Assembly: GCA_937899295.1 (NCBI GenBank)
Contig: CALBPO010000044.1
Span: 1 to 7,722 of the forward strand
Direction of reading: 5' to 3'
DNA length: 7,722 bases
From: an uncultured Opitutia bacterium
GTDB lineage: Bacteria > Verrucomicrobiota > Verrucomicrobiia > Opitutales > Coraliomargaritaceae
The notes under the pieces were generated by a model. The model was given only the letters and a program-made list of their open reading frames with translations, had not been told where the DNA came from and did no database searches. The translations under genes were made by a program, and so were the position numbers. Positions 1 to 6,806 of the stretch are shown here, piece by piece (the stretch's first letter is position 1; each line of letters begins with the position of its first letter).

Positions 1-123
1 TCACGGGCGCTATTTTGTCGTACTCCTCTTCGGCGAGCGCTCCAAATCTAGACCCCATTGCCTTTAGGGGCGACGGAGGCGCGCGGTATTTTTTCCGTGG
101 CCGGCCGGTGAGAGGGACGAGAG
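1..123. other. GC-rich left edge, no confident gene
   Basis: This edge is about 60-65% G+C, clearly higher than the genes to its right. Two short partial readings reach the window edge. On the minus strand an ATG at 58-56 opens MGSRFGALAEEEYDKIAPV and runs off the left end, with a weak AAAGG just upstream. On the plus strand a frame entering from outside reads HGRYFVVLLFGERSKSRPHCL and stops at 65-67. Only one can be coding; the minus reading looks slightly more protein-like in codon choice. Neither is long enough to name. An 8-bp GGCCGGCC palindrome lies at 99-106. Confidence 0.25.
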
Positions 124-276
124 ATGTCCCTTCCGCGTGTCCTCTCCATCCAGTCGCACACGGTGCACCGCTACGTGGGCAACAAGTGCGTCAAATACAA
201 TGGCCCAGCCGCGGAAAGCCTGGATCGCCTAATCGACCTAATTAAGCAACATGGGAAGTGGGTCGAACCAAGCTAA
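124..276 (+). CDS. Small 50-aa ORF with a pyridoxal-kinase-like N-terminus (probable truncated or chimeric remnant)
   Basis: The ATG at 124 follows a purine-rich AGAGGG seven bases upstream, the best Shine-Dalgarno-like site in the window. The product begins MSLPRVLSIQSHTVHRYVGN. That closely matches the first strand and nucleotide-binding start of eukaryotic-type pyridoxal kinases (RVLSIQSHVVHGYVGN-type wording), enzymes that phosphorylate vitamin B6 vitamers. After about residue 21 the match ends. Instead of the expected FPLQ-LG segment, the protein continues KCVKYNGPAAESLDRLIDLI and closes with a charged helix ending KHG-like KWVEPS. A real pyridoxal kinase is about 280-300 residues, so this cannot be an active kinase. 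The G+C content also falls near the switch point (about 185-195). The simplest reading is a deletion or rearrangement joining a pdxK 5' end to the 3' end of another gene. A genuine small protein cannot be excluded. I do not recognise the C-terminal half. Confidence 0.45.
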   Translation: MSLPRVLSIQSHTVHRYVGNKCVKYNGPAAESLDRLIDLIKQHGKWVEPS

Positions 277-344
277 GGAATAATTATTTTAGGCACTTCT
301 TAAGTATTTTTATAAGGAAGTTCCTTTAAGCCCGTTTTATAGAT
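277..344 (+). promoter_or_regulatory. AT-rich leader with inverted repeats upstream of the photolyase-like gene
   Basis: This 68-bp AT-rich spacer contains a 13-bp odd palindrome, AAGGAAgTTCCTT, at 314-326. Its left arm can instead pair with ACTTCTTA at 295-302 to form a bulged hairpin (295-302 with 313-321). Either form could be an operator or a weak transcript end for the small upstream ORF. No convincing -35/-10 pair was identified, and no Shine-Dalgarno site lies close to the GTG at 345. Confidence 0.3.
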
Positions 345-1520
345 GTGTTTGATGCAAACCAAATGGCCGCGCACAAGGCTCTGCTTGCTTTTTTGCCACG
401 AGCCGGCGGCGAATATGCTAGGACTAGAAACTATGACTATGGATCCATGCAGCGTGAAAACGTGTCCATGTTGTCGCCATGGATACGGCTTCGCTTACTT
501 TCGGAATGGCAAATTTTAAATGCCGTTTTACAGGTACACTCGAGGTCATCTGCGTCTAAGTTCATTGACGAGGTTTGTTGGCGCACTTATTGGAAAGGCT
601 GGCTAGAGTTAAGGCCCTCAGTTTGGGAAGATTATCTAGTAGAATTGGCTAAGGATCGAGAACGCTGCGAAAAAAATATAGGCTACATGCAGATGATTGA
701 GGCACGTAGCGGTATAGCCGCAATGGATGCTTGGACAAGTGAGTTGATCGAGACTGGATACCTACATAACCACGCCCGCATGTGGTATGCCAGTATCTGG
801 ATACACACACTCAAGTTACCTTGGACGCTAGGCGCGGAATTCTTTTTAAGACACTTACTCGATGGTGATGTCGCTTCTAATACACTAAGCTGGCGCTGGG
901 TGGCGGGACTTCATACTCTAGGTAAATCTTACCTAGCACAAAAATCAAACATTTGTAAATTCACAGCGGGACGTCTTGAGGTTAATATACCTTTAGCAAC
1001 TGAGTCGGCGCTAGTTGAGACTGGTCAGAGAATCACTGAACCTGGAAAGCTACCTAGCCATGATGAGTCAATTCCAAATGGCCGCATCGGTCTACTCATC
1101 CACGAAGAGGACCTATCGGCAGTAGATTGGTTGTCCGACTCATGTGAATTAGTTGCAGTCGCAGGTCTGCTTTCACCCGCTGCCTACCGGAAGTATGGCA
1201 TTGAAGAAAGCGTGATAAAATTCCGCTCTGACTGCATGCGCTCTGGATTAACGGAAAAAGCAGAGATATTTAGTTGTCCTAATAAATTCGCCGAATGGGC
1301 TTATATTCAAAACTTAGATGCAGTCCTAATGGCTGAAGTCCCCGTTGGTATCTGTAAAGATGTAATTTTAGATTTGGAGTCTTCGCTCGCGGCACGTGGG
1401 ATTAAAATTATTAAACGACGTCATTGGTGGGATACTCATCTTTATCCAGCTGCAGGTGCGGGGTTTTTTAATTTCAAAAAATCAATCCCTTCAGCGCTCG
1501 AAAAACTTATGCAAACATAA
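345..1520 (+). CDS. Photolyase/cryptochrome-like FAD protein lacking the usual N-terminal antenna domain
   Basis: This 391-residue protein begins directly with the helical FAD-binding catalytic domain of DNA photolyases (about residues 8-212). Key motifs align with E. coli CPD photolyase. E76 and W79 in DEVCWR match E274/W277, and HNHARM (141-146) matches HNRLRM, giving R145 and M146. D173 matches D372 and N179 matches N378 opposite flavin N5. W183 and W185 match W382 and W384, and W160 matches the middle electron-transfer Trp W359. The outer W306 has no evident match. Canonical photolyases place a Rossmann-like alpha/beta antenna domain before this one; here residues about 245-390 look like that domain placed after it, ending in a FFNFKK segment like the antenna domain's F-TPF-K. 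The start is GTG 345 (stop codon upstream at 327); ATG 363 is an in-frame alternative. Neither has a clear ribosome site. The next gene follows after 8 bp. Likely role: light-driven, flavin-dependent DNA repair or light sensing; the fold is fairly sure, the substrate is not. Confidence 0.85.
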   Translation: MFDANQMAAHKALLAFLPRAGGEYARTRNYDYGSMQRENVSMLSPWIRLRLLSEWQILNAVLQVHSRSSASKFIDEVCWRTYWKGWLELRPSVWEDYLVELAKDRERCEKNIGYMQMIEARSGIAAMDAWTSELIETGYLHNHARMWYASIWIHTLKLPWTLGAEFFLRHLLDGDVASNTLSWRWVAGLHTLGKSYLAQKSNICKFTAGRLEVNIPLATESALVETGQRITEPGKLPSHDESIPNGRIGLLIHEEDLSAVDWLSDSCELVAVAGLLSPAAYRKYGIEESVIKFRSDCMRSGLTEKAEIFSCPNKFAEWAYIQNLDAVLMAEVPVGICKDVILDLESSLAARGIKIIKRRHWWDTHLYPAAGAGFFNFKKSIPSALEKLMQT

Positions 1521-1528
1521 GCCACCTC

Positions 1529-2503
1529 ATGAAGGATATTTACAAAAATGCCATGCTAGGTTCACTCGCAGCCGACGCACTTGCCATGCCAGTACATTGG
1601 TATTACGACACTCAAAAGCTAGATCGTGATTATGGCCGACTGACGGGCTACGTGGCACCTCAAAATCCACATAGCGACAGTATTCTCTGGCGCTCACGCT
1701 ACACCCCACGCAACGCGCGGGGTAACATACTGCACGACCAAGTGAAGTATTGGGGCCAACGCGATGTCCATTATCATCAGTTCTTGGCGGCGGGAGAAAA
1801 TACGATTAACTATCAACTAGGCAAAGAACTTTACCTGACTATTCTCGAATATGGTGCCTACGATTCGGACAAATGGCTGGCGCGTTATATTGAGTGCATG
1901 CTCAATGGCGGATGGCATAAAGACACCTACCTCGAAGAATATCACAGGGCTTTTTTCGATAACTATGCCAAAGGCCTAGCTCCTATAGATTGTGGGATCG
2001 ACGATCTTCATATAGGCGGACTCAGTCATGTTCCCTGTCTTTTAGCTGGACTCACTGAAATAGGCGTGGTCGGTCTTGATGAGCAATTATTGCAAGTGGA
2101 AAAGCACATTCGATTGACGCATCGCAACCAACATGTGAGCGAAGCCGCCGCAGCAATGACTCGCATCCTTTATTCTCTTAGAGAAGGCCTTGACCTGCGG
2201 AAGGCACTGGGCAGCCATGCGAAATCTTGGGCGTCTGTAGGCCAGTTTGACACATGGACTCATTTTTCAGATCGGACTGTCATCGGGCGTCAGCTCACGA
2301 TGGCTTGCTACTTGCCTGAATCATTCACTGCGAGTCTCTACCTGTGTTGGAAATACGCGGAAGACTTTAGCGCAGGTATCGTTGCGAATGCACATTGTGG
2401 CGGCGATAATTGCCACCGCGGTGCAGTGGTTGGCGCATTACTTGGCGCGGCCAATGGCGTATCGCAAGAATGGATAAAGGGTTTAATCAAAGCTCCTGTC
2501 TGA
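1529..2503 (+). CDS. ADP-ribosylglycohydrolase / J1-crystallin family protein with altered metal site
   Basis: This 324-residue soluble protein belongs to the ADP-ribosylglycohydrolase (DraG/ARH, J1-crystallin) family. That family typically removes ADP-ribose from proteins, nucleic acids or small molecules using two Mg ions. Family signatures are the opening MLGSLAADALAMPVHWYYD (9-27), the IGGLSH segment (162-167), LTHRN (196-200) and the closing GGDNCHRGAVVGALLGAANG (291-310). The usual metal motifs are altered. The place of the TDDT motif appears to be GENT (89-92), and the closing GGDTDT reads GGDNCH, keeping only D293. This may mark a subfamily with different chemistry or a non-catalytic member. 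Residues 47-88 (PHSDSILWRS to HYHQFLAAGE) are a conserved-looking insert rich in His and aromatic residues. The ATG lies 8 bp after the photolyase-like stop with no Shine-Dalgarno site, so co-transcription and perhaps translational coupling are likely. A partner role in the same process is inferred only from this spacing. Confidence 0.85.
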   Translation: MKDIYKNAMLGSLAADALAMPVHWYYDTQKLDRDYGRLTGYVAPQNPHSDSILWRSRYTPRNARGNILHDQVKYWGQRDVHYHQFLAAGENTINYQLGKELYLTILEYGAYDSDKWLARYIECMLNGGWHKDTYLEEYHRAFFDNYAKGLAPIDCGIDDLHIGGLSHVPCLLAGLTEIGVVGLDEQLLQVEKHIRLTHRNQHVSEAAAAMTRILYSLREGLDLRKALGSHAKSWASVGQFDTWTHFSDRTVIGRQLTMACYLPESFTASLYLCWKYAEDFSAGIVANAHCGGDNCHRGAVVGALLGAANGVSQEWIKGLIKAPV

Positions 2504-2539
2504 GTTAGAAACTAGTCATTGTTCTTTGTACTCAGCTAA

Positions 2540-2566
2540 CAAGTATTCCCTAAAATGGGGTGCTTG
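2540..2566. terminator. Possible hairpin terminator between convergent genes
   Basis: CAAGTATTCC and GGGGTGCTTG can form a stem of about ten pairs, three of them G-U on the plus-strand transcript, around a short A/T-rich loop. It sits between the two convergent gene ends, 37 bp after the hydrolase stop and just beyond the parC stop. There is no T-run after it on the plus strand, so it is not a textbook intrinsic terminator. The minus-strand version is weaker because the G-U pairs become mismatches. Confidence 0.3.
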
Positions 2567-2571
2567 AGTGA

Positions 2572-4647
2572 CTAACCAGCCTCTTCACGTGCAGCCTTCG
2601 TCATGCGCACGACATTGCGAACTGCATTTTTGGTGATAATGTTACCACCCGTGCCGCGACCTCGCACGGAAAAGTCCACAAAGCGCACTACTTCTTCAAT
2701 TTTGCGAAGTCTCGGTGCCGGTTTGAGGTTGATCTTCACCGCATCAGGTTCGCCATTTTCAGTCGGATAGCATGAGATATAGAAAACACGTGAGCCGGGC
2801 TTACCTTTGGTCAAATCGTATTCCTTATCGCGCGTGACGCCTCCGGTAGTGAAGTGCTTGGCTAGAGTCGGGCCCGTTCTTCCGTCGCGATATACCATGC
2901 AATAGGTCAATACGTTGGCTTCAGCGCGATTGAAGACATCGATGTGTAAAATATTCTTACCGTAGAACGCTTTATCGCTAACCTTACTGACGATGAGTTT
3001 GCCCTCTTGGTTAATCGCTAGGACGTCGTCGAGGTTCGAGCATTTGCAGACGGCTTCGTCCTTCTTCATGCTTGTACCTGCAAAGCCCTCCTTCTTATCC
3101 ACGTAAAGGGTCTCGTTGGCGATGACAACGTCTTGGGCGACAACTTTTTTGAAGGATGACAGCTCGGTCTTACGCTCGCGACCATTACCGTATTGCTTTT
3201 TAAGATCGGTAAACCATTTGATGGCATACTTCGTCAGGTATTTGAGATGCTTCTGGGTCTCCTCGATGTCTTCTTCGAGGCTCTTGATTTGTTCGTCAGC
3301 ACGAAAGGTGTCGAACTTAGAGATGCGCTTAATTTTGATTTCGAGTAGGCGAAGTAGGTCGTCTTTGGTTATCTGGCGCTTGAATATCTTTCTGTAAGGC
3401 TTGAGGCCTTCATCCACCGTCGCAATAACGGCTTCCCAAGTCTCTTCTTCTTCGATCCTGCGGTAGATGCGTTTCTCGATGAAGATCTTTTCGAGAGAAC
3501 TAAAATGCCATTTCTCCTCAAGCTCCCTAAGTTGGATTTCGAGTTCGAGCTGGAGAAGATTACGTGTCTTCTCAGTTGCTAGATAGAGCAGATCCTGCGC
3601 AGAGAAGAAATGCGGCTTCTCGTTTTCGATTACGCAGATGTTGGTCGAGACCGAGAGTTCACAATCGGTAAAGGCGTAGAGAGCTTGCTCCACCGTTCTG
3701 GGATCGGATCCGGACGGCAGATAAACGAGGATTTCTACAAGGTCAGCGGTGTTATCCTCTACGCGCTGAATCTTGATTTTCCCCTTTTCGTTGGCCGAGA
3801 TGATTGAGTCGATCAGGCTGGTCGTAGTCTTGCCAAAGGGCAGCTCGGTGATAGCGAGTACGTTTTTCTTGCGAGCTACGATCCTAGCGCGAACTTTTAC
3901 GCGGCCACCACGTCTGCCGTTATTATATTCGGAGACGTCAGCGATGCCGCCACTAGGAAAGTCAGGCACAAGCTCGGGTTTCTTTTTTCGAAGAAGCGCA
4001 ATGCAGCCATCGAGTAGCTCGATGAAATTGTGAGGTAGAATCTTACAGGAAAGCCCAACCGCAATGCCTTCAGCACCTTGCGCGAGGAGGAGCGGGAATT
4101 TAACGGGGAGTGTGTCGGGCTCTTTATTACGACCGTCGTATGAGGACAACCAATTTGTCGTCTTAGGATTAAATACTACATCCAGAGCAAACTTAGAAAG
4201 GCGAGCTTCAATGTAGCGAGAGGCAGCAGCAGAGTCACCTGTTAAGGTGTTACCCCAGTTACCCTGCATATCGATCAGTAATTCTTTTTGGCCTAGCTGT
4301 ACCATGGCGTCGGCAATTGAGGCATCACCGTGAGGGTGATACTTCATTGTGTTGCCGATCACATTGGCTACCTTGTTGTAACGACCATCTTCCAACTCGC
4401 GCATAGAGTGGAGTATTCGCCGTTGAACGGGCTTAAGGCCGTCATTAGCATGAGGCACTGCACGCTCTAAAATCACATAGCTTGCGTAATCTAGGAACCA
4501 GTCGCTGAACATTTCGTCGACATGACCAGAGTCCGTCTTGAGTGCAAAAATGTCATCGTCTGAGAGTGGCTTTGTCTTGCCAGACTGCGAAGCTTCGTCG
4601 AACTCGAGTTCAAAATTGTCTTTCTGGGGCGTCTTTTTACGTGGCAT
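2572..4647 (-). CDS. parC: DNA topoisomerase IV subunit A (ParC-like)
   Basis: This is the DNA-cleaving subunit of a type IIA topoisomerase, which with an ATPase subunit (ParE) passes duplexes through a double-strand break to separate daughter chromosomes. In the 691-residue product the winged-helix cleavage domain begins near residue 42, with FSDWFLDYASYVILERAVP (47-65) and GLKPVQRRIL (70-79). It then has HPHGDAS (104-110) in the quinolone-pocket helix and AAASRYIEARLS (140-151), whose Y145 is the catalytic tyrosine after R144. The tower and coiled-coil segments lie at about 200-495 (charged heptads near 355-400 and 435-490). The C-terminal DNA-wrapping region is short (about 500-691) and has no GyrA box, which favours ParC over GyrA. 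The wording matches the Bacteroidota/Verrucomicrobiota type. The start at 4647 gives a lysine-rich lead, MPRKKTPQKD, and has no Shine-Dalgarno site. No parE lies in the window. The gene is convergent with the hydrolase and divergent from pckG. Confidence 0.93.
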   Translation of the reverse strand: MPRKKTPQKDNFELEFDEASQSGKTKPLSDDDIFALKTDSGHVDEMFSDWFLDYASYVILERAVPHANDGLKPVQRRILHSMRELEDGRYNKVANVIGNTMKYHPHGDASIADAMVQLGQKELLIDMQGNWGNTLTGDSAAASRYIEARLSKFALDVVFNPKTTNWLSSYDGRNKEPDTLPVKFPLLLAQGAEGIAVGLSCKILPHNFIELLDGCIALLRKKKPELVPDFPSGGIADVSEYNNGRRGGRVKVRARIVARKKNVLAITELPFGKTTTSLIDSIISANEKGKIKIQRVEDNTADLVEILVYLPSGSDPRTVEQALYAFTDCELSVSTNICVIENEKPHFFSAQDLLYLATEKTRNLLQLELEIQLRELEEKWHFSSLEKIFIEKRIYRRIEEEETWEAVIATVDEGLKPYRKIFKRQITKDDLLRLLEIKIKRISKFDTFRADEQIKSLEEDIEETQKHLKYLTKYAIKWFTDLKKQYGNGRERKTELSSFKKVVAQDVVIANETLYVDKKEGFAGTSMKKDEAVCKCSNLDDVLAINQEGKLIVSKVSDKAFYGKNILHIDVFNRAEANVLTYCMVYRDGRTGPTLAKHFTTGGVTRDKEYDLTKGKPGSRVFYISCYPTENGEPDAVKINLKPAPRLRKIEEVVRFVDFSVRGRGTGGNIITKNAVRNVVRMTKAAREEAG

Positions 4648-4819
4648 GGAGGGTTTCTACGGTCTGAAAAGTAAAATCCACTTTTGGAAATTCAAAATAA
4701 TTAGAAAACGAAAAAGGTAGAATAGCGGCTCTGACTCAAGGAGATTCGTTGAAGAATATATTTTCGGATGACTGGGGCTTTTTTCTTATCATTGGCATGC
4801 TCAGTGCTAACATAATTAA
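4648..4819. promoter_or_regulatory. Divergent spacer between parC and pckG
   Basis: These 172 AT-rich bases must hold the promoters of both flanking genes. Visible structure includes the inverted repeat AAAAGT...ACTTTT at 4667-4685 (7-bp centre) and the overlapping arms TTTTG...CAAAA around 4682-4697, both nearer the parC side and so possible operator sites. A CATAAT at 4811-4816, a -10-like hexamer, lies only three bases before the pckG ATG and is therefore unlikely to be its real promoter. A T-run follows GGGGC at 4785-4795. No clear -35/-10 pair stands out for either gene. Confidence 0.4.
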
Positions 4820-6622
4820 ATGTCAAAAGCAGCTTCATCACATACTTCCCATAAAGCACTACTTAAATGGGTCAAAAAGATGGCCTCCATGTGCGAACCA
4901 CGGGCTGTTCATTGGTGTGATGGCTCTCAAGAGGAGGCTGATTTACTCTTCGCGATGATGGTCGAGCAGGGTATGTGTACTAAGCTCAACGAGGCAAAAA
5001 GACCGAATAGCTACCTGTTTCGATCGAATCCCGACGACGTGGCTAGGGTTGAATCTAAGACATTTATCTGTTCGCAGAGCAAAGATGCTGCAGGGCCGAC
5101 TAATAATTGGGAGGAACCACGGGCCATGCGACGCAAACTGAAGCAACTGTTCAAAGGCTGCATGCATGGGCGCACTATGTATGTCATCCCATTTAGTATG
5201 GGCCCAATCGGTGGTCCGATCTCTAAGATTGGCGTCGAATTGACGGATTCGCCCTATGTGGTCGTCAATATGCGGATTATGGCACGGATAGGCACTCCTG
5301 TGCTCGACGTGCTCGGTTCGGATGGATTCTTCGTGCCTTGCTTACACTCAGTGGGATGCCCCTTGGATGAGGGTGATGAAGATGTTGCTTGGCCTTGCAA
5401 CCCTAAGGACACGTATATTGTTCACTTTCCAGAAGAGCGCACTATTGTATCCTACGGATCTGGCTACGGAGGCAACGCCCTGCTCGGCAAAAAGTGCCTC
5501 GCGCTACGTATCGCATCCACTCTCGCCCGCGATGAGGGATGGATGGCCGAACATATGCTCATTCTAGGAGTGGAAGAGCCGGACGGCGCTAAGACTTATG
5601 TGACGGCGGCCTTTCCAAGCGCTTGCGGGAAGACGAATTTTGCCATGCTTATTCCGCCCCGAGAAATGAAGGGCTATAAGGTCACCTGCGTAGGCGACGA
5701 TATCGCTTGGATCAAGCCAGGCAAGGATGGCTGTCTTTACGCGATCAATCCTGAGGCTGGTTTCTTTGGTGTTGCACCAGGCACATCCGAGGGCACGAAT
5801 CCCAGCGCGATAGCTTCTTGCTCGAAAGATACTATTTTTACCAATGTCGCGCTAACGGACGACGGTGACATCTGGTGGGAGGGTATGACCGACGATGTAC
5901 CCACACATTTGATCGACTGGAAAGGCAAAGACTGGACGCCCGGTAGCGAAACTCCCGCCGCGCACCCGAACAGTCGCTTTACTGCACCCGCCGCGAATTG
6001 CCCTGTGATGGACCTTGACTGGGAGAAGCCCGAGGGAGTGCGCGTCCATGCGATGATTTTTGGTGGTCGCCGCATGAAGGACGTGCCACTCGTTACGCAG
6101 TCATTCAACTGGGGTCACGGCGTTTATCTGGGTGCTACCACTGGCTCAGAGATCACAGCAGCAGCTGAAGGTAATCTTGGCCAAATACGCCGTGATCCTA
6201 TGGCGATGCTCCCTTTTTGTGGCTACCATATGGGCGACTACTTTAGTCACTGGATTAAAATGCAGCGAACGCTTAGCGAGACCCCACTTATTTTTAATGT
6301 GAACTGGTTCCGTAAGGATTCAGACGGAAAGTTTATGTGGCCTGGTTTTAGCGATAACATGCGACCACTACGCTGGATTGTTGAACGCGCTACAGGTCGT
6401 GCTGGAGCGAAAGAAACGGCTATCGGCTGGATGCCTCGTTACAGTGATCTCGACTGGCGCGGTCTCGACATGAGTAAAGAGGATTTTAACGAGCTTATGC
6501 ATATCGACCGTGAACGTGCTCGCATGCAGACGCTACCCCACGAAGAACTTTTCCTGAAGTTACACAGTAATCTACCCAAAGAAATGATATTTCAGCGAGA
6601 GTTGTTAATTTCTAGGCTTTAG
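4820..6622 (+). CDS. pckG: Phosphoenolpyruvate carboxykinase (GTP)
   Basis: This is a cytosolic enzyme that interconverts oxaloacetate + GTP and PEP + CO2 + GDP, the entry step of gluconeogenesis from TCA-cycle acids. The 600-residue product is full length for the GTP-type family. Visible signatures are [12 protein letters not shown] (74-85, R76 binding substrate), the substrate loop [14 protein letters not shown] (212-225) with a Mn-binding lysine, and AEHMLIL (243-249) with the Mn-binding H245. Then come the P-loop FPSACGKTN (265-273) containing the reactive C269, and VGDDIAW (291-297) with the metal-binding Asp. [11 protein letters not shown] and [14 protein letters not shown] follow in the nucleotide-binding C-terminal half, with FNVNWFRKD nearer the end. 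All catalytic residues look intact. The chosen ATG gives a normal N-terminus ([18 protein letters not shown]); no Shine-Dalgarno site precedes it. It stands alone, divergent from parC and separated by about 180 bp from the next gene. Regulation by carbon source would be expected but no specific operator is recognised. Confidence 0.97.
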   Translation: MSKAASSHTSHKALLKWVKKMASMCEPRAVHWCDGSQEEADLLFAMMVEQGMCTKLNEAKRPNSYLFRSNPDDVARVESKTFICSQSKDAAGPTNNWEEPRAMRRKLKQLFKGCMHGRTMYVIPFSMGPIGGPISKIGVELTDSPYVVVNMRIMARIGTPVLDVLGSDGFFVPCLHSVGCPLDEGDEDVAWPCNPKDTYIVHFPEERTIVSYGSGYGGNALLGKKCLALRIASTLARDEGWMAEHMLILGVEEPDGAKTYVTAAFPSACGKTNFAMLIPPREMKGYKVTCVGDDIAWIKPGKDGCLYAINPEAGFFGVAPGTSEGTNPSAIASCSKDTIFTNVALTDDGDIWWEGMTDDVPTHLIDWKGKDWTPGSETPAAHPNSRFTAPAANCPVMDLDWEKPEGVRVHAMIFGGRRMKDVPLVTQSFNWGHGVYLGATTGSEITAAAEGNLGQIRRDPMAMLPFCGYHMGDYFSHWIKMQRTLSETPLIFNVNWFRKDSDGKFMWPGFSDNMRPLRWIVERATGRAGAKETAIGWMPRYSDLDWRGLDMSKEDFNELMHIDRERARMQTLPHEELFLKLHSNLPKEMIFQRELLISRL

Positions 6623-6655
6623 AGTGAGTATGAAGGAAACCACTCCTGCCGGTCC

Positions 6656-6697
6656 GCGCAGATTCTAGCAGATATCTGTGCGCTGCGTACGCATCGC
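6656..6697. repeat. Adjacent palindromes downstream of pckG
   Basis: Two palindromes lie side by side. The first is a perfect 10-bp CAGATATCTG at 6669-6678. The second is a perfect 10-bp TGCGTACGCA at 6684-6693, which extends to an 18-bp palindrome at 6680-6697 with a single mismatched pair. In addition, GCGCA at 6656-6660 can pair with TGCGC at 6679-6683 around the first palindrome. There is no T-run, so this is not a standard intrinsic terminator. It may be a transcript-end hairpin for pckG or a protein-binding site. Confidence 0.4.
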
Positions 6698-6746
6698 GAC
6701 ATTATATTTAGTCTCGGTTATCCTAACTAGAGGATCCCTTATCCAA

Positions 6747-6806
6747 AATTACCGTAATTAAAGTTGGAAATAAACGGTTCTATAGTTGAACATAATGGTA
6801 ATTATG
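6747..6806 (+). promoter_or_regulatory. Paired operator-like inverted repeats at the aminotransferase start
   Basis: Site A at 6747-6759 is a 13-bp odd palindrome, AATTACcGTAATT. Site B at 6791-6806, CATAATggtaATTATG, has 6-bp arms and overlaps the start codon. They share the direct 7-mer GTAATTA (6754-6760 and 6798-6804), 44 bp apart, about four helical turns. This arrangement resembles a dimeric repressor site pair flanking a promoter. The CATAAT at 6791-6796 also resembles a -10 box placed 7 bp before ATG 6804, which would give a leaderless mRNA, but no matching -35 is seen. The regulator is unknown. Confidence 0.35.

Noticed and set aside
15..245. 76-aa plus-strand ORF over the left edge
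   Set aside because: It overlaps the better-supported 124-276 frame, has a low-complexity Arg/Pro/Gly-rich product and resembles no known protein.
1527..1709. 60-aa minus-strand ORF over the start of the hydrolase gene
   Set aside because: It is antisense to conserved family sequence and has no recognisable product or ribosome site.
4785..4795. GGGGC followed by a T-run, as an intrinsic terminator
   Set aside because: No matching upstream stem arm was found and no plus-strand gene ends here.
4749..4958. 69-aa plus-strand ORF overlapping the pckG start
   Set aside because: Its second half is the pckG coding sequence read in another frame. A leader peptide was considered, but no attenuator-like structure or codon run supports it.
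5737..6108. 123-aa minus-strand ORF inside pckG
   Set aside because: It is antisense to a highly conserved part of PEP carboxykinase and its product has no recognisable motif; a shadow frame.
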